A stretch of 64,000 nucleotides of DNA, taken from positions 5,423,001 to 5,487,000 of the forward strand of contig NZ_CP036537.1 in assembly GCF_021184025.1 (NCBI RefSeq). The letters are read 5' to 3'. Positions 16,944 through 27,098 of this stretch are shown piece by piece (within the stretch, counting starts at the first letter, position 1; every line of letters starts with the position of its first letter). The notes beneath the pieces were generated by a model. The model was not told the origin of the DNA and ran no database searches. It saw nothing but the letters and a program-made list of their open reading frames with translations. The translations under genes and the position numbers were made by a program. The DNA is from Rhodopseudomonas boonkerdii. Lineage in GTDB: Bacteria > Pseudomonadota > Alphaproteobacteria > Rhizobiales > Xanthobacteraceae.

Positions 16944-19169
16944 ATGAAGCTTGCATGGCAAGTGAGACGGCTGGCGCGGCGGTTCGGCAAAGCGCGAGCA
17001 TTTTGCGTCGTTCTGCTGTTCACGCTGGCAGCCCTGCGCATCGCCGACATTCCCGCCCTCGAAGAATTACGGCTGCGCAGCTTCGATACCTATCAAATGA
17101 TAGAACCGCGCAGAAAGACGGCGAAGCCCGTTACGATCGTAGATATCGATGAAAAGAGTATTCGGAAATATGGGCAGTTCCCTTGGCCGCGCACGCTGCT
17201 TGCGGATGTTGTCAGCAAGCTTGGGCAAATGGGCGCGATCGTCATCGCATTCGATGTCGTATTTCCGGAACCTGACCGGCTGAATCCCGATCTCCTCGTA
17301 AACAGTCTCGCCGGCCTCGACGACGAGACGCGAACGCGATTGATAGCTCTCCCCAGCAACGACCAGGTATTCGCCAATGCGATCAGGCAATCCCGGGTGG
17401 TACTGGGCGAATCCGGCCTGCCCTACGTCGTGCGCGAACTCGACAGGACGCTGCCCGTCACCGGTCTCGCCACCATCGGCAGCGAGCCACAGCCCTTCAT
17501 GCTGAATTTCCCAGGGCTGCTTCGCAATATCGAAACGATCGAGAAGGCGGCTGCCGGTCGCGGCATTTTCTCGATCCGCAACGAACGTGACGGCATCGTT
17601 CGCCGCGTGCCTATGCTCATTCGGACCCAAGGCATTGTCATGCCGTCGCTCAGCTTCGAGATGTTGCGCGTCGCATCCGGAACGGACACAATTCTGGTCA
17701 AGTCGGATCGCGCGGGGATCAAGAGTATAGGCATTCGTGGGCTTGAAATACCGACCGACCGTAACGGCCAGCTCTGGGTGCATTTCGCCAGGCACGATCC
17801 GAGCACTTATGTTTCTGCAGCCGATATCCTGGACGCCACCGCGCCTCCGCAAGCCATCGCCCAGAAGCTGGTGCTCATCGGTACTTCGGCAGTCGGCTTG
17901 CTCGACGTCAAGACAACGCCGCTCGATGCCTCGATGCCTGGTGTTGAGATTCATGCGCAGGTACTCGAAAGCGCATTGACAAAAGCCGTCCTGTCGCAGC
18001 CGAACTACGCGATCGGCGCTGAATTACTCACCGCAGCAACCCTCGGCATCGTCGTGATCTGGCTGGCACCGATACTCGGCCCAATCACACTGGTCATCAT
18101 GGGCTCGATCTTTGCGGCGCTTCTGATTGGAACATCCTGGTATTTTTTCGCGGCACAGCGGTTACTGATCGACTTCACCTACCCGCTGCTTTCGACCACA
18201 CTCATCTATCTCGCATTGATCTTCAGCAACTTTATTCGGGAGCAGGTGCAACGTCGTCGCATTCGCTCAGCCTTCAGCCAATATCTGTCGCCTGCCCTCG
18301 TGGCTCAGCTCGCGCAATCACCCGACAAGCTTAGGCTCGGCGGCGAGGAGCGCGAGATGACCATCATGTTCTCCGATGTACGCGGCTTCACCACCATTTC
18401 GGAGTCCTACAAGCACGACCCGCATGGCCTGACCACACTGATGAACCGGTTTTTGACACCGCTCACCAACGCGATCATCGATCGCAGGGGCACCATCGAC
18501 AAATATATGGGTGATGCCATCATGGCATTCTGGAATGCGCCACTCGACGACGCCGAGCATCAGATCAATGCCTGCCACGCTGCGCTCGATATGCTTGAGA
18601 AGGTCGACGCGCTGAACAAACAGCGCGAGGACGAGGCGGCCCATGGAGGCCATGCCTATATTCCACTCAATGTCGGCATCGGGCTGAACACTGGCATCTG
18701 CGTCGTCGGCAATATGGGCTCGGACCTGCGATTCGACTACTCAGTGCTGGGTGATAGTGTCAATCTTGCCTCACGTCTCGAAGGACAATCGAAGGAATAC
18801 GGATTTCCCATTATTGTCGGTTCGAAGACTGCACTAGCCGCTAGGGATAAATTTGCCATTCTCGAGCTCGACTTCATCATGGTGAAGGGGAAGGCCGAAC
18901 CCGAGGTGGTTTACGCTCTTGCGGGCCGTGAAGACACGGCTAGGACAGAGCGGTTCCGGCAGCTACAGAATCTTACCAAGGAGATGCTGACCTGCTACCG
19001 CAATCGCGATTGGGACGGCGCTCTCCTTGCCATCGCACGCGGACGCAAATCAGATGTCAGCCATCAACTTGAGACGCTGTACGGACTATATGACAAGCGG
19101 ATTCGCACTTGTCGCGACAATCCGCCGCCAGCGAACTGGAATGGTGCGTTTGCTGTTCTGACAAAATAA
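16944..19169 (+). CDS. CHASE2 domain adenylate/guanylate cyclase
   Basis: A 741-residue membrane signalling enzyme. A short cytoplasmic start and first membrane helix (~20-35) lead to an extracytoplasmic CHASE2 domain (~45-340; KPVTIVDIDEKSIRKYGQFPWPR), three closely spaced hydrophobic helices (~350-430), then the class III cyclase domain (~465-650). Metal-binding Asp residues are present in MFSDVRGFTTISE and KYMGDAIMAFWNAP; FDYSVLGDSVNLASRL carries the transition-state region. It should make cAMP (or cGMP) on an external cue. It begins 10 bp after the HlyD gene, so it may be cotranscribed with the secretion genes. Confidence 0.88.
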   Translation: MKLAWQVRRLARRFGKARAFCVVLLFTLAALRIADIPALEELRLRSFDTYQMIEPRRKTAKPVTIVDIDEKSIRKYGQFPWPRTLLADVVSKLGQMGAIVIAFDVVFPEPDRLNPDLLVNSLAGLDDETRTRLIALPSNDQVFANAIRQSRVVLGESGLPYVVRELDRTLPVTGLATIGSEPQPFMLNFPGLLRNIETIEKAAAGRGIFSIRNERDGIVRRVPMLIRTQGIVMPSLSFEMLRVASGTDTILVKSDRAGIKSIGIRGLEIPTDRNGQLWVHFARHDPSTYVSAADILDATAPPQAIAQKLVLIGTSAVGLLDVKTTPLDASMPGVEIHAQVLESALTKAVLSQPNYAIGAELLTAATLGIVVIWLAPILGPITLVIMGSIFAALLIGTSWYFFAAQRLLIDFTYPLLSTTLIYLALIFSNFIREQVQRRRIRSAFSQYLSPALVAQLAQSPDKLRLGGEEREMTIMFSDVRGFTTISESYKHDPHGLTTLMNRFLTPLTNAIIDRRGTIDKYMGDAIMAFWNAPLDDAEHQINACHAALDMLEKVDALNKQREDEAAHGGHAYIPLNVGIGLNTGICVVGNMGSDLRFDYSVLGDSVNLASRLEGQSKEYGFPIIVGSKTALAARDKFAILELDFIMVKGKAEPEVVYALAGREDTARTERFRQLQNLTKEMLTCYRNRDWDGALLAIARGRKSDVSHQLETLYGLYDKRIRTCRDNPPPANWNGAFAVLTK

Positions 19170-19173
19170 TGCG

Positions 19174-19758
19174 TCAGATTTCCCGCAGTGCACGCGGCGT
19201 CGGAAGGCTTACTTCGGCGAGTTTGAGATTATCTTCATCCTGATCGATGGCCACATATTGCCCATCCCAATAGGTCAGCGCGGTATGCGGCGATCCCGTG
19301 ATCACCTCGCGGACGCGGCCGATGACAATGGCGTGGGAGTGGCGCTCGATGGTTTCTTCAACTTCGCAATCGATCGCTGCGAGCGCACCGGACAGCAGTG
19401 GCACGCCCGTCGCGCGGGTGAGCCACTGCGCACCGGTGAAACGCTCTGCACCCTTAAGTCCATCCTTGCCGGAAAAGCGCTCGGCAACATCCACCTGATC
19501 GGCAGAAAGAATGTTGACACCGAAGGCGCCGTAGCGCTGTAACAGCGGCCAGGAGGATGACTGACGGTTCACACTGACAATCAGAGTCGGCGGCTCGACG
19601 GAGAGTGACGACACCGAAGTCACCGTCATGCCAGTGATATCCTTGCCACGCCCAACCGTGATGACACTAACGCCGCCCGCCAGCGAACGCATGGCGTTAC
19701 GAAATGCAGCAGGCGGCGCATCGCGATCGAAGGTCAGATTGCGCACTACGGAGTTCAT
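19174..19758 (-). CDS. flavin reductase family protein (likely SsuD partner)
   Basis: A 194-residue FMN-binding split-barrel reductase of the HpaC-like family: SLAGGVSVITV, ITGMTVTSVSSLSVEPP, and FGVNILSADQ are landmark segments. Members reduce free FMN with NAD(P)H and hand FMNH2 to a monooxygenase. It is the last gene of the ssuD-ssuC-ssuB run (23 bp after ssuB), so it very likely feeds SsuD in place of the flavodoxin-like SsuE. Convergent with the cyclase gene, 4 bp apart. Confidence 0.82.
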   Translation of the reverse strand: MNSVVRNLTFDRDAPPAAFRNAMRSLAGGVSVITVGRGKDITGMTVTSVSSLSVEPPTLIVSVNRQSSSWPLLQRYGAFGVNILSADQVDVAERFSGKDGLKGAERFTGAQWLTRATGVPLLSGALAAIDCEVEETIERHSHAIVIGRVREVITGSPHTALTYWDGQYVAIDQDEDNLKLAEVSLPTPRALREI

Positions 19759-19781
19759 GGTGGCGGCCTCGCAGGTAATGA

Positions 19782-20639
19782 CTAGACGTCCGTGCCGAGC
19801 AGATTGCGAAGAATCTCGCCCTCTAGCGCGGCCTGATCGGCTGCGCCATGCTGGCGAGGGCGAGCAATATCGACAGTGATATCGTGAGCGATGCGCCCTT
19901 GTTCAATCACCAGCACACGGTCGGCCAGCGCAACGGCTTCCGATACATCATGCGTGACGAGAATCGAGGTAAAGCCCTGATCCACCCATACTCGGTTGAG
20001 AAGACCCTGCATGGAAATGCGCGTCAGCGCATCGAGGGCGCCAAGCGGCTCGTCGAGCGCCAGTACGCGTGGATGGCTGACCAGTGCACGGGCCAATGCA
20101 ACCCGCTGTTTCTGGCCGCCAGAGAGAACCGAAGGCCATTGCGTGCGCTTGTCAGCAAGACCGACTTCGCCAAGAGCGAGTTCGGCCCGAGCCTTCGCAT
20201 CCGCCTTCTGACGATCGCGGCCCAGACCGACTTCCACATTGGACAACACGCTGGCCCAAGGCAGCAAACGCGGCTCCTGGAACATGACGCGAATGTCTTC
20301 GGCGCGGGTGCCTTCACTGAAGCTGATCGTGCCAGCCGTCGGCTTTTCGAGACCGGCAATCAAACGCAGCAACGTACTTTTACCGCAACCGCTCTGACCG
20401 ACGATGGCGACAAACTGACCGGCTGGAATGTGCAAATCGATCCCGCGTAAAACCTCATTATCGCCGAATGCTTTACGCAGACCGCGAATGGTGAGAGCGG
20501 CCCCGCGCTTTGGATGCGAACGGCGAGCTTGTTCGGCGAGCGCCTGTTCGACCTTGGCAGGTGTTTCCGCGCGCTGTGCTTCGGCATGGCTGAGGCGAAG
20601 GGATTGCTGAAGAGTCATGTCAGAATGCTCGCTTTTCAA
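19782..20639 (-). CDS. ssuB: alkanesulfonate ABC transporter ATP-binding protein
   Basis: A 285-residue ABC ATPase of the nitrate/sulfonate/taurine class. Walker [10 protein letters not shown] (81-89), Q-loop [10 protein letters not shown], signature [15 protein letters not shown], Walker [13 protein letters not shown] and H-loop LVTHDVSEA. The [11 protein letters not shown]-loop is characteristic of SsuB/TauB. The N-terminal ~45 residues are an extra helical stretch; the ATG at codon 8 (20618) is an alternative start. It lies 5 bp after ssuC. Confidence 0.88.
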   Translation of the reverse strand: MKSEHSDMTLQQSLRLSHAEAQRAETPAKVEQALAEQARRSHPKRGAALTIRGLRKAFGDNEVLRGIDLHIPAGQFVAIVGQSGCGKSTLLRLIAGLEKPTAGTISFSEGTRAEDIRVMFQEPRLLPWASVLSNVEVGLGRDRQKADAKARAELALGEVGLADKRTQWPSVLSGGQKQRVALARALVSHPRVLALDEPLGALDALTRISMQGLLNRVWVDQGFTSILVTHDVSEAVALADRVLVIEQGRIAHDITVDIARPRQHGAADQAALEGEILRNLLGTDV

Positions 20640-20644
20640 CTCGC

Positions 20645-21451
20645 TCAGTGTTTCTGAAAGGCCGGGTGCCAGGACAATGTCAGGCGCTCAAGCAGGCGTG
20701 ACGCGCTATCGGCGACCTTGCCGAGCAGCGCATAGATCAGGATGCTGAGCACTACGACATCGATCTGCATGAATTCACGCGCCTGCATCGCCATGTAGCC
20801 CAGACCCGACGAGGCGGCGATGGTCTCGGCAACAATCAGCGTCAACCACATGATGCCGAGAGCGAAGCGCACGCCGACGAAGATCGACGGCAGCGCGCCC
20901 GGAAAGATCACCCGACGAAACAGCTCACTGTTCGACATCCCGTAAATACGACCCATTTCGATCAAATGCGGGTCGACCGTGCGAATGCCATGGAGCGTGT
21001 TGATATAAACTGGAAAGAACACGCCAAGCGCCACCAGGAATAGTTTTGCCGACTCATCGATGCCGAACCACAGAATGACCAGCGGGATCAGAGCCAGATG
21101 CGGCACGTTACGCACCATCTGCAGCGTGGTGTCGGTAAGGTTGCTGGAAAGCTTCGACAGGCCATTGGCAAGACCGAAAGCAAACCCGATGCTGCCGCCA
21201 ATCAAGAATCCAATCGATGCGCGCCAGAACGACACCCAGATATTCTGAACGAGTTCGCCTGACAGCAGCAACTTCCAGCCGGCCACTGCCACATCGCTCG
21301 GCGCCGGCATGACACGTGACGGCATGAGACCTGTGACACTTGCGGCCTGCCAGGCGATCAGGATCACCAGCGGAACGATCCACTGCGCGAGACCATCGAT
21401 GCGCGGCAGCCGGAGGCTACGCGCGCGGGGGAGGATTTCAACGATGCTCAT
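20645..21451 (-). CDS. ssuC: alkanesulfonate ABC transporter permease
   Basis: A 268-residue inner-membrane permease with about six hydrophobic segments and the BPD-transport EAA-like loop ([29 protein letters not shown]). The late [26 protein letters not shown] segment is characteristic of SsuC/TauC. It moves sulfonates with SsuB and a binding protein that is not encoded here. It lies 20 bp after ssuD. Confidence 0.88.
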   Translation of the reverse strand: MSIVEILPRARSLRLPRIDGLAQWIVPLVILIAWQAASVTGLMPSRVMPAPSDVAVAGWKLLLSGELVQNIWVSFWRASIGFLIGGSIGFAFGLANGLSKLSSNLTDTTLQMVRNVPHLALIPLVILWFGIDESAKLFLVALGVFFPVYINTLHGIRTVDPHLIEMGRIYGMSNSELFRRVIFPGALPSIFVGVRFALGIMWLTLIVAETIAASSGLGYMAMQAREFMQIDVVVLSILIYALLGKVADSASRLLERLTLSWHPAFQKH

Positions 21452-21471
21452 GATGGGAATGCCTGTAGAAT

Positions 21472-22629
21472 TTACGACGCGCTTTGCGCCCGATGTTCGT
21501 TGGCAACGATTTCACCGACCGGACCGGTGCGGGCACGGAACGACGTAACATTGTCATGCTGCTGCAGTGACAACAGCGGGAAGACCAGTTCGGCGAAGCG
21601 ATAGGCCTCTTCCAGATGCGGGTAGCCGGACATAATGAACGTATCGACACCGACATCCTGGTATTCGCGAATCCGCGCTGCAACGGTCTCCGCGTCACCC
21701 ACCAGCGCCGTGCCGGCACCACCACGCACAAGACCGACACCGGCCCACAGATTGGGGCTGATCTCGAGTTTATCGCGGCGCCCGCCATGCAGCTTCATCA
21801 TGCGCTGCTGGCCAACGGAGTCTTGCCGACTGAGCGTCTTCTGCGCGTTTGCGATGACGTCGTCGGTGACATATCTGATCAGATCGTCTGCAGCCGCCCA
21901 TGCCGCTTCATTCGTCTCACGCACGATCACATGCAGACGGATGCCAAAGGACAGCTTACGGCCTCGTTTCTCGGCAGCCGCCTTCACCCGCGCGATCTTA
22001 TCGGCAACATCCGCCGGCGGCTCACCCCAGGTGAGATATTTGTCCACGGTATCGACAGCGACATCGATACCTGCGTCAGACGAGCCGCCGAAATAAAGCG
22101 GCGGTCGCGGTGACTGCACTGGCGGGAAGATCAGGCGACCATCCTCGATGCGGATGTGCCTGCCTTCAAAATTTACGATCTTACCGGCGAGCAGGTCGCT
22201 ATAGACGTTCAAGAACTCGCGGGTGACGGCATAGCGCTCGTCATGCGGCAGGAAAATGCCATCGCCCTTGTTCTCGACGGGATCTCCGCCAGTGACGACA
22301 TTGATGAGCAACCGCCCATTGGTGACCCGATCAAGCGTCGCAGTCATCCGCGCGGCGACACTGGGCGATTGAAGTCCCGGACGCACGGCGACCAGATAGC
22401 GCAAACGTTCGGTCCATGGCGCAACGGCCGAGGCGACAACCCATGAATCCTCGCAGCTGCGCCCGGTCGGCAGCAACACCCCGTAGTAACCGAGCTGATC
22501 TGCGGCCTGCGCGATCTGGCGGAGGTAATTGAAATCGATCTCACGTGCACGATGGGACGACGCCAAATAGTGGCCATCGCCATGAGTTGGCAAAAACCAG
22601 AGCACTTTGGCTTGCAACGGATTGCTCAT
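21472..22629 (-). CDS. ssuD: FMNH2-dependent alkanesulfonate monooxygenase
   Basis: A 385-residue flavin-dependent enzyme that releases sulfite from alkanesulfonates, giving sulfur to the cell when sulfate is scarce. Length and landmarks match the SsuD family: [15 protein letters not shown] at the N-terminus, [15 protein letters not shown] (conserved Cys), [15 protein letters not shown], and [13 protein letters not shown]. The ATG at 22629 (MSNPLQAK) matches family starts; the frame to 22656 is run-on. First gene of its operon. Confidence 0.92.
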   Translation of the reverse strand: MSNPLQAKVLWFLPTHGDGHYLASSHRAREIDFNYLRQIAQAADQLGYYGVLLPTGRSCEDSWVVASAVAPWTERLRYLVAVRPGLQSPSVAARMTATLDRVTNGRLLINVVTGGDPVENKGDGIFLPHDERYAVTREFLNVYSDLLAGKIVNFEGRHIRIEDGRLIFPPVQSPRPPLYFGGSSDAGIDVAVDTVDKYLTWGEPPADVADKIARVKAAAEKRGRKLSFGIRLHVIVRETNEAAWAAADDLIRYVTDDVIANAQKTLSRQDSVGQQRMMKLHGGRRDKLEISPNLWAGVGLVRGGAGTALVGDAETVAARIREYQDVGVDTFIMSGYPHLEEAYRFAELVFPLLSLQQHDNVTSFRARTGPVGEIVANEHRAQSAS

Positions 22630-23080
22630 AAAGGATTTGTCCCGCACGTACGGCAATGACGATACCGGGATGATGGGGATGCGCCCTCCACGTGTCGAGA
22701 CGTTCAGAAAAATAGCGACATGCGCACTGTCACATCGGCTAGCCGCGCGGCATCCGTTTCGTTTTCACAGCCCGATGAAGGGCATTTTTCTCCCCTCCTC
22801 CATGCCTGCCTTTGCGATCACAAAGACGTAGACGATCGCCATGCACGAACGATGCCGATTGCGCTGCAAAGGCGAAAATGATGTTCTTTGGATAAGCGTT
22901 ACAGGGCAGAATTATTCTAGAAGAGATCCGTCCGGAGGATGGCTTTTCCTCGCTGTATTGACGGCCTGTTAATGATGTCAGCGTGCCGCATCACCGAATT
23001 GCTCCCACATTTACATAGCTGCCGCCTTTCAGAGATCGGTTTAACCAAACTTACAAAGCGTTTTGCGAGGTTCCGCAGCC
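22630..23080. other. intergenic promoter region, ssuD / GGDEF-EAL
   Basis: About 450 bp between divergent genes with no convincing protein gene. It holds a short upstream ORF on the minus strand (separate entry). Codon quality of longer frames here is poor. Promoters for both directions must lie here but no sigma-70 pair stands out. Confidence 0.5.
22765..22803 (-). CDS. possible leader peptide upstream of ssuD
   Basis: A 12-codon frame (or 6 codons from the inner ATG at 22785: Met-Pro-Phe-Ile-Gly-Leu-stop). The inner ATG is preceded by an unusually strong purine box GAGGAGGGGA five bases away. It ends about 136 nt before the ssuD start on the same strand. It could be a regulatory leader ORF, but coding is not proven and there is no cysteine in it. 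Confidence 0.25.
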   Translation of the reverse strand: MEEGRKMPFIGL

Positions 23081-24931
23081 ATGCAGAATGCATCCGCCCC
23101 CAATTCGCCGCTTCCTTCGGAAGACACCGACCGCCCACCCAATTTGTCTTTGACCGGTGTGGGCGTATCGACGCATGACATTCTTGCTGCCGAATTTTCG
23201 ACGCTCCGCGAAATCATCCGCATGCTGCCGTCGGCAGTGACCGTACAGGATGAAAAGGGTGAATTTCTGCTTGTCAACGATGCGGCCACCGCGCAGTTCG
23301 GTATACTGCCGGAGAATTTCCGGGCCGGTAACGAGCCGTCCGATTTCGTGAAACAGGCGCTGTCGCACCGACGTCTGACGGCGCTCGACTTGATGCAATC
23401 CGGCCGCACGGCCGTGTTCGAAGAGCGTGTCAATTCCGAGTTCGACAAGCGGGTATATCTGACTACGCACCGGCCGGTGCAGATCGGCGACCGCACGCTG
23501 CTGCTCTCCAGCGCGAGCGACATCAGCCGGCAGAAGCGCATCGAGGAGGAACTGTTCCGCTGCGCCTATTACGACGAACTGACCGATCTGCCGACCCGGC
23601 GTGTGATCGAGAAGCACGTCGGCAACCTTATTGCCGATGACGGCCGTTCTTCTGAAGGCCGTCAGGGCCATTTTGCACTAGCCTTTCTCGACATCGATAA
23701 TTTCAAACATATCAACGATTATTACGGTCACGGTACGGGGGACGGATTGCTGGTGCAGATCGCCAAGCGCATCAGCCTCGAACTACGCCCCACCGACATG
23801 CTGTCGCGCATCTCCGGCGATGAATTCCTGCTACTGCTCAATCCGATCCTGAGCCAACAGGAGGTCGCTGACTATCTGGAGCGACTGGTGCAGCGACTTC
23901 GCGCACCGTTCTTCATCGAGGCCTCCGAGATCTTCGCGACGGCATCGATCGGCGTCAGTCTCTATCCAGAGCATGGCCTCGCCTACGATACTCTGCATCA
24001 GAATGCGGATATCGCCATGTATCAGGTAAAGAACGACACCAAGGGCGCCGCGGTATTCTTCAACTCCGGTATGGAAAGCGAAGCATTGGCGCGGATGGCG
24101 ACCGAGCAAGCGCTTCGTCTGGCGGTTCTCGACAAGCGATTCTGCTGCGCATTCCAGCCTAAAGTCGATATCCGCACCAAGGAAATTCAGGGCATCGAGG
24201 CCCTGGTGCGACTGCGCGACGACAAGGGAGTGATCCAGGCGCCGGGGGCTTTCATCAATCTCGCCGTTGAACTCGGCCTGATCGACGAGCTCACGCATCT
24301 CGTCCTCGCCGAGATCATGAAGTCAATCGACCTGATCGATGAAGCCTTCGGTTCCGGCGCCACCATCAGCATCAATGTCGCAGCCAAGCAGGCCGGCAAC
24401 ACCGAATTCATGCGCTCCTTCGCGCGAGCGCTGAAAGAAACTGGCTGCCCGACCCGCTTCATGGTGGAAGTGACCGAAGATGCTTTCGTCGCCAAGACCC
24501 ATTTTCAGGGCGATATTTTGCCGATGCTGCGCGAAATCGGCGTCGGCGTCTCGATCGACGATTTCGGCGTCGGCTATTCCTCGCTGTCGGCGTTGGCCGA
24601 TATCACTGCCGATGAGATCAAGATTGACCGCTCCTTCATCACGGACATTCACAAGCGCCCACGCAGCCAAGGCATCCTGCGCGCCATTGAGTCGCTCAGC
24701 GAGGCGCTCGGCATGAAGGTGATCGCTGAAGGCGTCGAGACATTCGAGGAGCTGGCCTACTTACAAGCGGCGACCAAGATCCGCTACGCACAGGGATACT
24801 ACTTCTCCGAACCAATTTTCCTGGAGGAGCTGCAGCCGCAATCCAACAGCCATGTTCGTATGGCGCTGAATACAAGGTCATCCGACAGCGCCCGACCGGC
24901 TTATTCGCGGGCCGGTGGACGGGAATACTAG
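23081..24931 (+). CDS. PAS-GGDEF-EAL bifunctional c-di-GMP enzyme
   Basis: A 616-residue cyclic-di-GMP protein without membrane segments. A PAS-like domain (~40-150) precedes the diguanylate cyclase domain (~165-325), where the active-site motif reads SGDEF rather than GGDEF, a variant that is often still active. The EAL phosphodiesterase domain (~345-595) has IEALVR, NVAAKQ and DDFGVGYSSL, so it looks complete. Start: ATG at 23081 rather than the TTG at 23063. It may control motility or biofilm formation; no partner gene is adjacent. Confidence 0.9.
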   Translation: MQNASAPNSPLPSEDTDRPPNLSLTGVGVSTHDILAAEFSTLREIIRMLPSAVTVQDEKGEFLLVNDAATAQFGILPENFRAGNEPSDFVKQALSHRRLTALDLMQSGRTAVFEERVNSEFDKRVYLTTHRPVQIGDRTLLLSSASDISRQKRIEEELFRCAYYDELTDLPTRRVIEKHVGNLIADDGRSSEGRQGHFALAFLDIDNFKHINDYYGHGTGDGLLVQIAKRISLELRPTDMLSRISGDEFLLLLNPILSQQEVADYLERLVQRLRAPFFIEASEIFATASIGVSLYPEHGLAYDTLHQNADIAMYQVKNDTKGAAVFFNSGMESEALARMATEQALRLAVLDKRFCCAFQPKVDIRTKEIQGIEALVRLRDDKGVIQAPGAFINLAVELGLIDELTHLVLAEIMKSIDLIDEAFGSGATISINVAAKQAGNTEFMRSFARALKETGCPTRFMVEVTEDAFVAKTHFQGDILPMLREIGVGVSIDDFGVGYSSLSALADITADEIKIDRSFITDIHKRPRSQGILRAIESLSEALGMKVIAEGVETFEELAYLQAATKIRYAQGYYFSEPIFLEELQPQSNSHVRMALNTRSSDSARPAYSRAGGREY

Positions 24932-25022
24932 GCGTTCTCGCACGATCACGGCGGAGCATTGTCATTCTGTCGGCACCCACCATCTGTTAAAGGATTGCTA
25001 ACCATCATTTCCCGGGGATCCC

Positions 25023-25427
25023 ATGCCCATCCTGCCGCTGCTTCTCAATGTCCTCTGGATCGTATTCGGCGGTCTGTGGATGGCCGCAGGCTGGGTGCTG
25101 GCCGCAGTGATCATGGCGATCACCATCATCGGCCTGCCTTGGGCCCGAGCGGCCTTCAACATCGCAGCTTATACGCTGTTGCCATTCGGCCAGCGCGCCG
25201 TACGCCGCGAGCTCGTTACCGGGCGGGAAGATATCGGTACTGGCCTGCTTGGCTTTCTTGGCAATCTAATCTGGCTGGTGCTGGCAGGCTGGTGGCTCGC
25301 GATTGCGCATCTCGTCACTGCACTGGGCCTCGCCATTACGATTGTCGGCATTCCCTTTGCTTGGGCGCACTTCAAGCTCGCCGGCATCGCGCTTTGGCCG
25401 ATCGGACGCGCCATTGTACCAGCTTGA
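25023..25427 (+). CDS. YccF domain-containing membrane protein
   Basis: A 134-residue inner-membrane protein. Two related hydrophobic halves (residues ~3-45 and ~75-120), each with a W-x-x-x-x-G-x-W and ITIIGLPWA / ITIVGIPFAWA signature, are the YccF pair of domains. Function unknown. Fits the family length. Single gene. Confidence 0.85.
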   Translation: MPILPLLLNVLWIVFGGLWMAAGWVLAAVIMAITIIGLPWARAAFNIAAYTLLPFGQRAVRRELVTGREDIGTGLLGFLGNLIWLVLAGWWLAIAHLVTALGLAITIVGIPFAWAHFKLAGIALWPIGRAIVPA

Positions 25428-25542
25428 CGCGCACTCTATTGAATTGTGACGAATTTTCCCGCCGACGGTGCACACTGCATACGCTCGGTTAACTATTCCG
25501 CTCAATGGTGATCTGAGGTAGGCCTCGGGCGCCGGAGTGGAT

Positions 25543-26604
25543 ATGCGTAAACTTCCTTTTTTAGTTGTTGCTGGTGCTGTTTCGGCTGTTGTCGCCGCAG
25601 GTGCGGGCGCATGGCATTTTCTCGGCCCGGCCGATGTCAAATTCGCAGCGAAGACCGACAAAGGCGAGCTGACGACTGCCTCGATCGACACCCGCTGGCC
25701 TCAAGCCTCATCCAAGGCACCTGCCGAGCCAGCGCCAAAAGCGCAGGCCGTCGCGACCGCACCAAGCGTCGCACCGATGCCCGCACAACCCGTAGCCGAA
25801 AAGAGACAGACCTACACCAAGCCGGTCTGCAACAATCCGAATGCGCTCGGCGTCTCACGGACAGTACAGATCGACACCACCGGCGGCCCCGGCCTCGGCA
25901 TGTCGCAATATCGCGACTACGACTTCCTGCAGCCGGGCGAAGTTGTGCTCACTTTCGACGACGGCCCATGGCCGGTGACAACCCCTGCTGTACTGAATGC
26001 GCTCGCCGCACAATGCGTGCAGGCGGTCTTCTTCCCGATCGGCAAGCACGCCACGTGGCATCCTGCCGTGCTGAAGCAGGTCATCGCCGCAGGTCACAGC
26101 GTCGGCACGCATACCTGGTCGCACCAGAATCTCGCAAGCAAGAGTCCCCAGGAAGCTAAAGACGAGATCGAACGCGGCATCAGCGCCATCACGCTCATGG
26201 CCGGGCAACCGCTGTCGCCATTCTTCCGCTTTCCTCAGTTGCGACAGAATGCGGAGCTCAAGGCCTATCTCGCCGAGCGCAACATTGCCGCCTTCTCCAT
26301 CGATATCGATTCCGAAGACTTCCGCATTCACAATGCAGGCAAGCTCGTCGCCTCTGTGATGGAGAAGCTGAAGAAAAAAGGCAAAGGCATCATCCTGATG
26401 CACGATCTGCACAAGTGGTCGGCCGCCGCCGTGCCGGATTTGCTCACCCAGCTGAAGGCCGGGGGCTACAAGGTCGTGCATATTCGCGCCAAGGATACGT
26501 TGGCAACATTGCCGGACTATGATGCCGCGATCCAGGCCGAGCTGCAGCCGGTGAAAACCAGCAATGCCCGGCCAATCAACAGCGTGATCCAGACGGTGGA
26601 TTGA
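25543..26604 (+). CDS. polysaccharide deacetylase family protein
   Basis: A 353-residue exported or membrane-anchored carbohydrate esterase (family CE4). An N-terminal hydrophobic segment (~4-24, AGAVSAVVAAGAGAW) is followed by a Pro/Ala-rich linker and the NodB domain from ~130: LTFDDGPWP (metal-binding Asp pair) and GTHTWSHQNL (the two His ligands), ending with IILMHDLHKWS. It should remove acetyl groups from an envelope glycan. ATG at 25543 is preferred to the GTG at 25537. A terminator follows. Confidence 0.87.
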   Translation: MRKLPFLVVAGAVSAVVAAGAGAWHFLGPADVKFAAKTDKGELTTASIDTRWPQASSKAPAEPAPKAQAVATAPSVAPMPAQPVAEKRQTYTKPVCNNPNALGVSRTVQIDTTGGPGLGMSQYRDYDFLQPGEVVLTFDDGPWPVTTPAVLNALAAQCVQAVFFPIGKHATWHPAVLKQVIAAGHSVGTHTWSHQNLASKSPQEAKDEIERGISAITLMAGQPLSPFFRFPQLRQNAELKAYLAERNIAAFSIDIDSEDFRIHNAGKLVASVMEKLKKKGKGIILMHDLHKWSAAAVPDLLTQLKAGGYKVVHIRAKDTLATLPDYDAAIQAELQPVKTSNARPINSVIQTVD

Positions 26605-26629
26605 ACGGCGGGAAGTCTCCCCAGGTTTC

Positions 26630-26658
26630 AAATGGCGCCCCGCCCGGGCGCCATTTTT
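26630..26658 (+). terminator. intrinsic terminator after polysaccharide deacetylase gene
   Basis: Perfect 11-bp stem AAATGGCGCCC / GGGCGCCATTT with a 5-base loop, followed by TTTTT (starting within the stem), 26 bp after the stop codon. Confidence 0.85.
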
Positions 26659-26807
26659 GCTTCGCCGCACTTCAATTCAGGGAGGGATAACGTCGCATGA
26701 GCGGCGCGCCCCGAAACCGGCGCCGTGGCCCAAACCGTTCCTTTTCCGCGAAAATTCTCCTTCGACCGTTGCCGCAGACCGGCCAATCGGCTAGATCATG
26801 GACCCAT

Positions 26808-26852
26808 GCACCCGTAGCTCAGCTGGATAGAGCGTTGCCCTCCGAAGGCAAA
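26808..26852 (+). pseudogene. truncated tRNA-Arg(CCG), 5' half only
   Basis: Begins GCACCCG TA GCTC AGCTGGATA GAGC and continues through an anticodon arm GTTGC CCTCCGAA GGCAA, i.e. the acceptor 5' strand, D arm and anticodon arm of tRNA-Arg with anticodon CCG. After GGCAA the sequence leaves the tRNA; no variable loop, T arm or CGGGTGC acceptor strand follows. It is not a functional gene. It is probably a host tRNA split by integration. Confidence 0.8.
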
Positions 26853-27098
26853 TGCAAGCTCTTTCTGATGGTCGAGGGTGTCGTAAAAAACGAGTGAAAC
26901 CAAGCGATTGGCGAAACTCGAAGGAAGCACGAAAATCGCATTCGAGGTCGCGGAAGCACCACGGAAGCAAACCGAAAGGAGGTTGTGGAGTACGAATGGC
27001 GATGATCGGCGAGGCTTTAGCCCGCGTCGTTTGAGCCATGTCGATTCTAGAATTCGCGATTGACCGTGGTCGATCTCGGACACTATCTGAATATCGAT

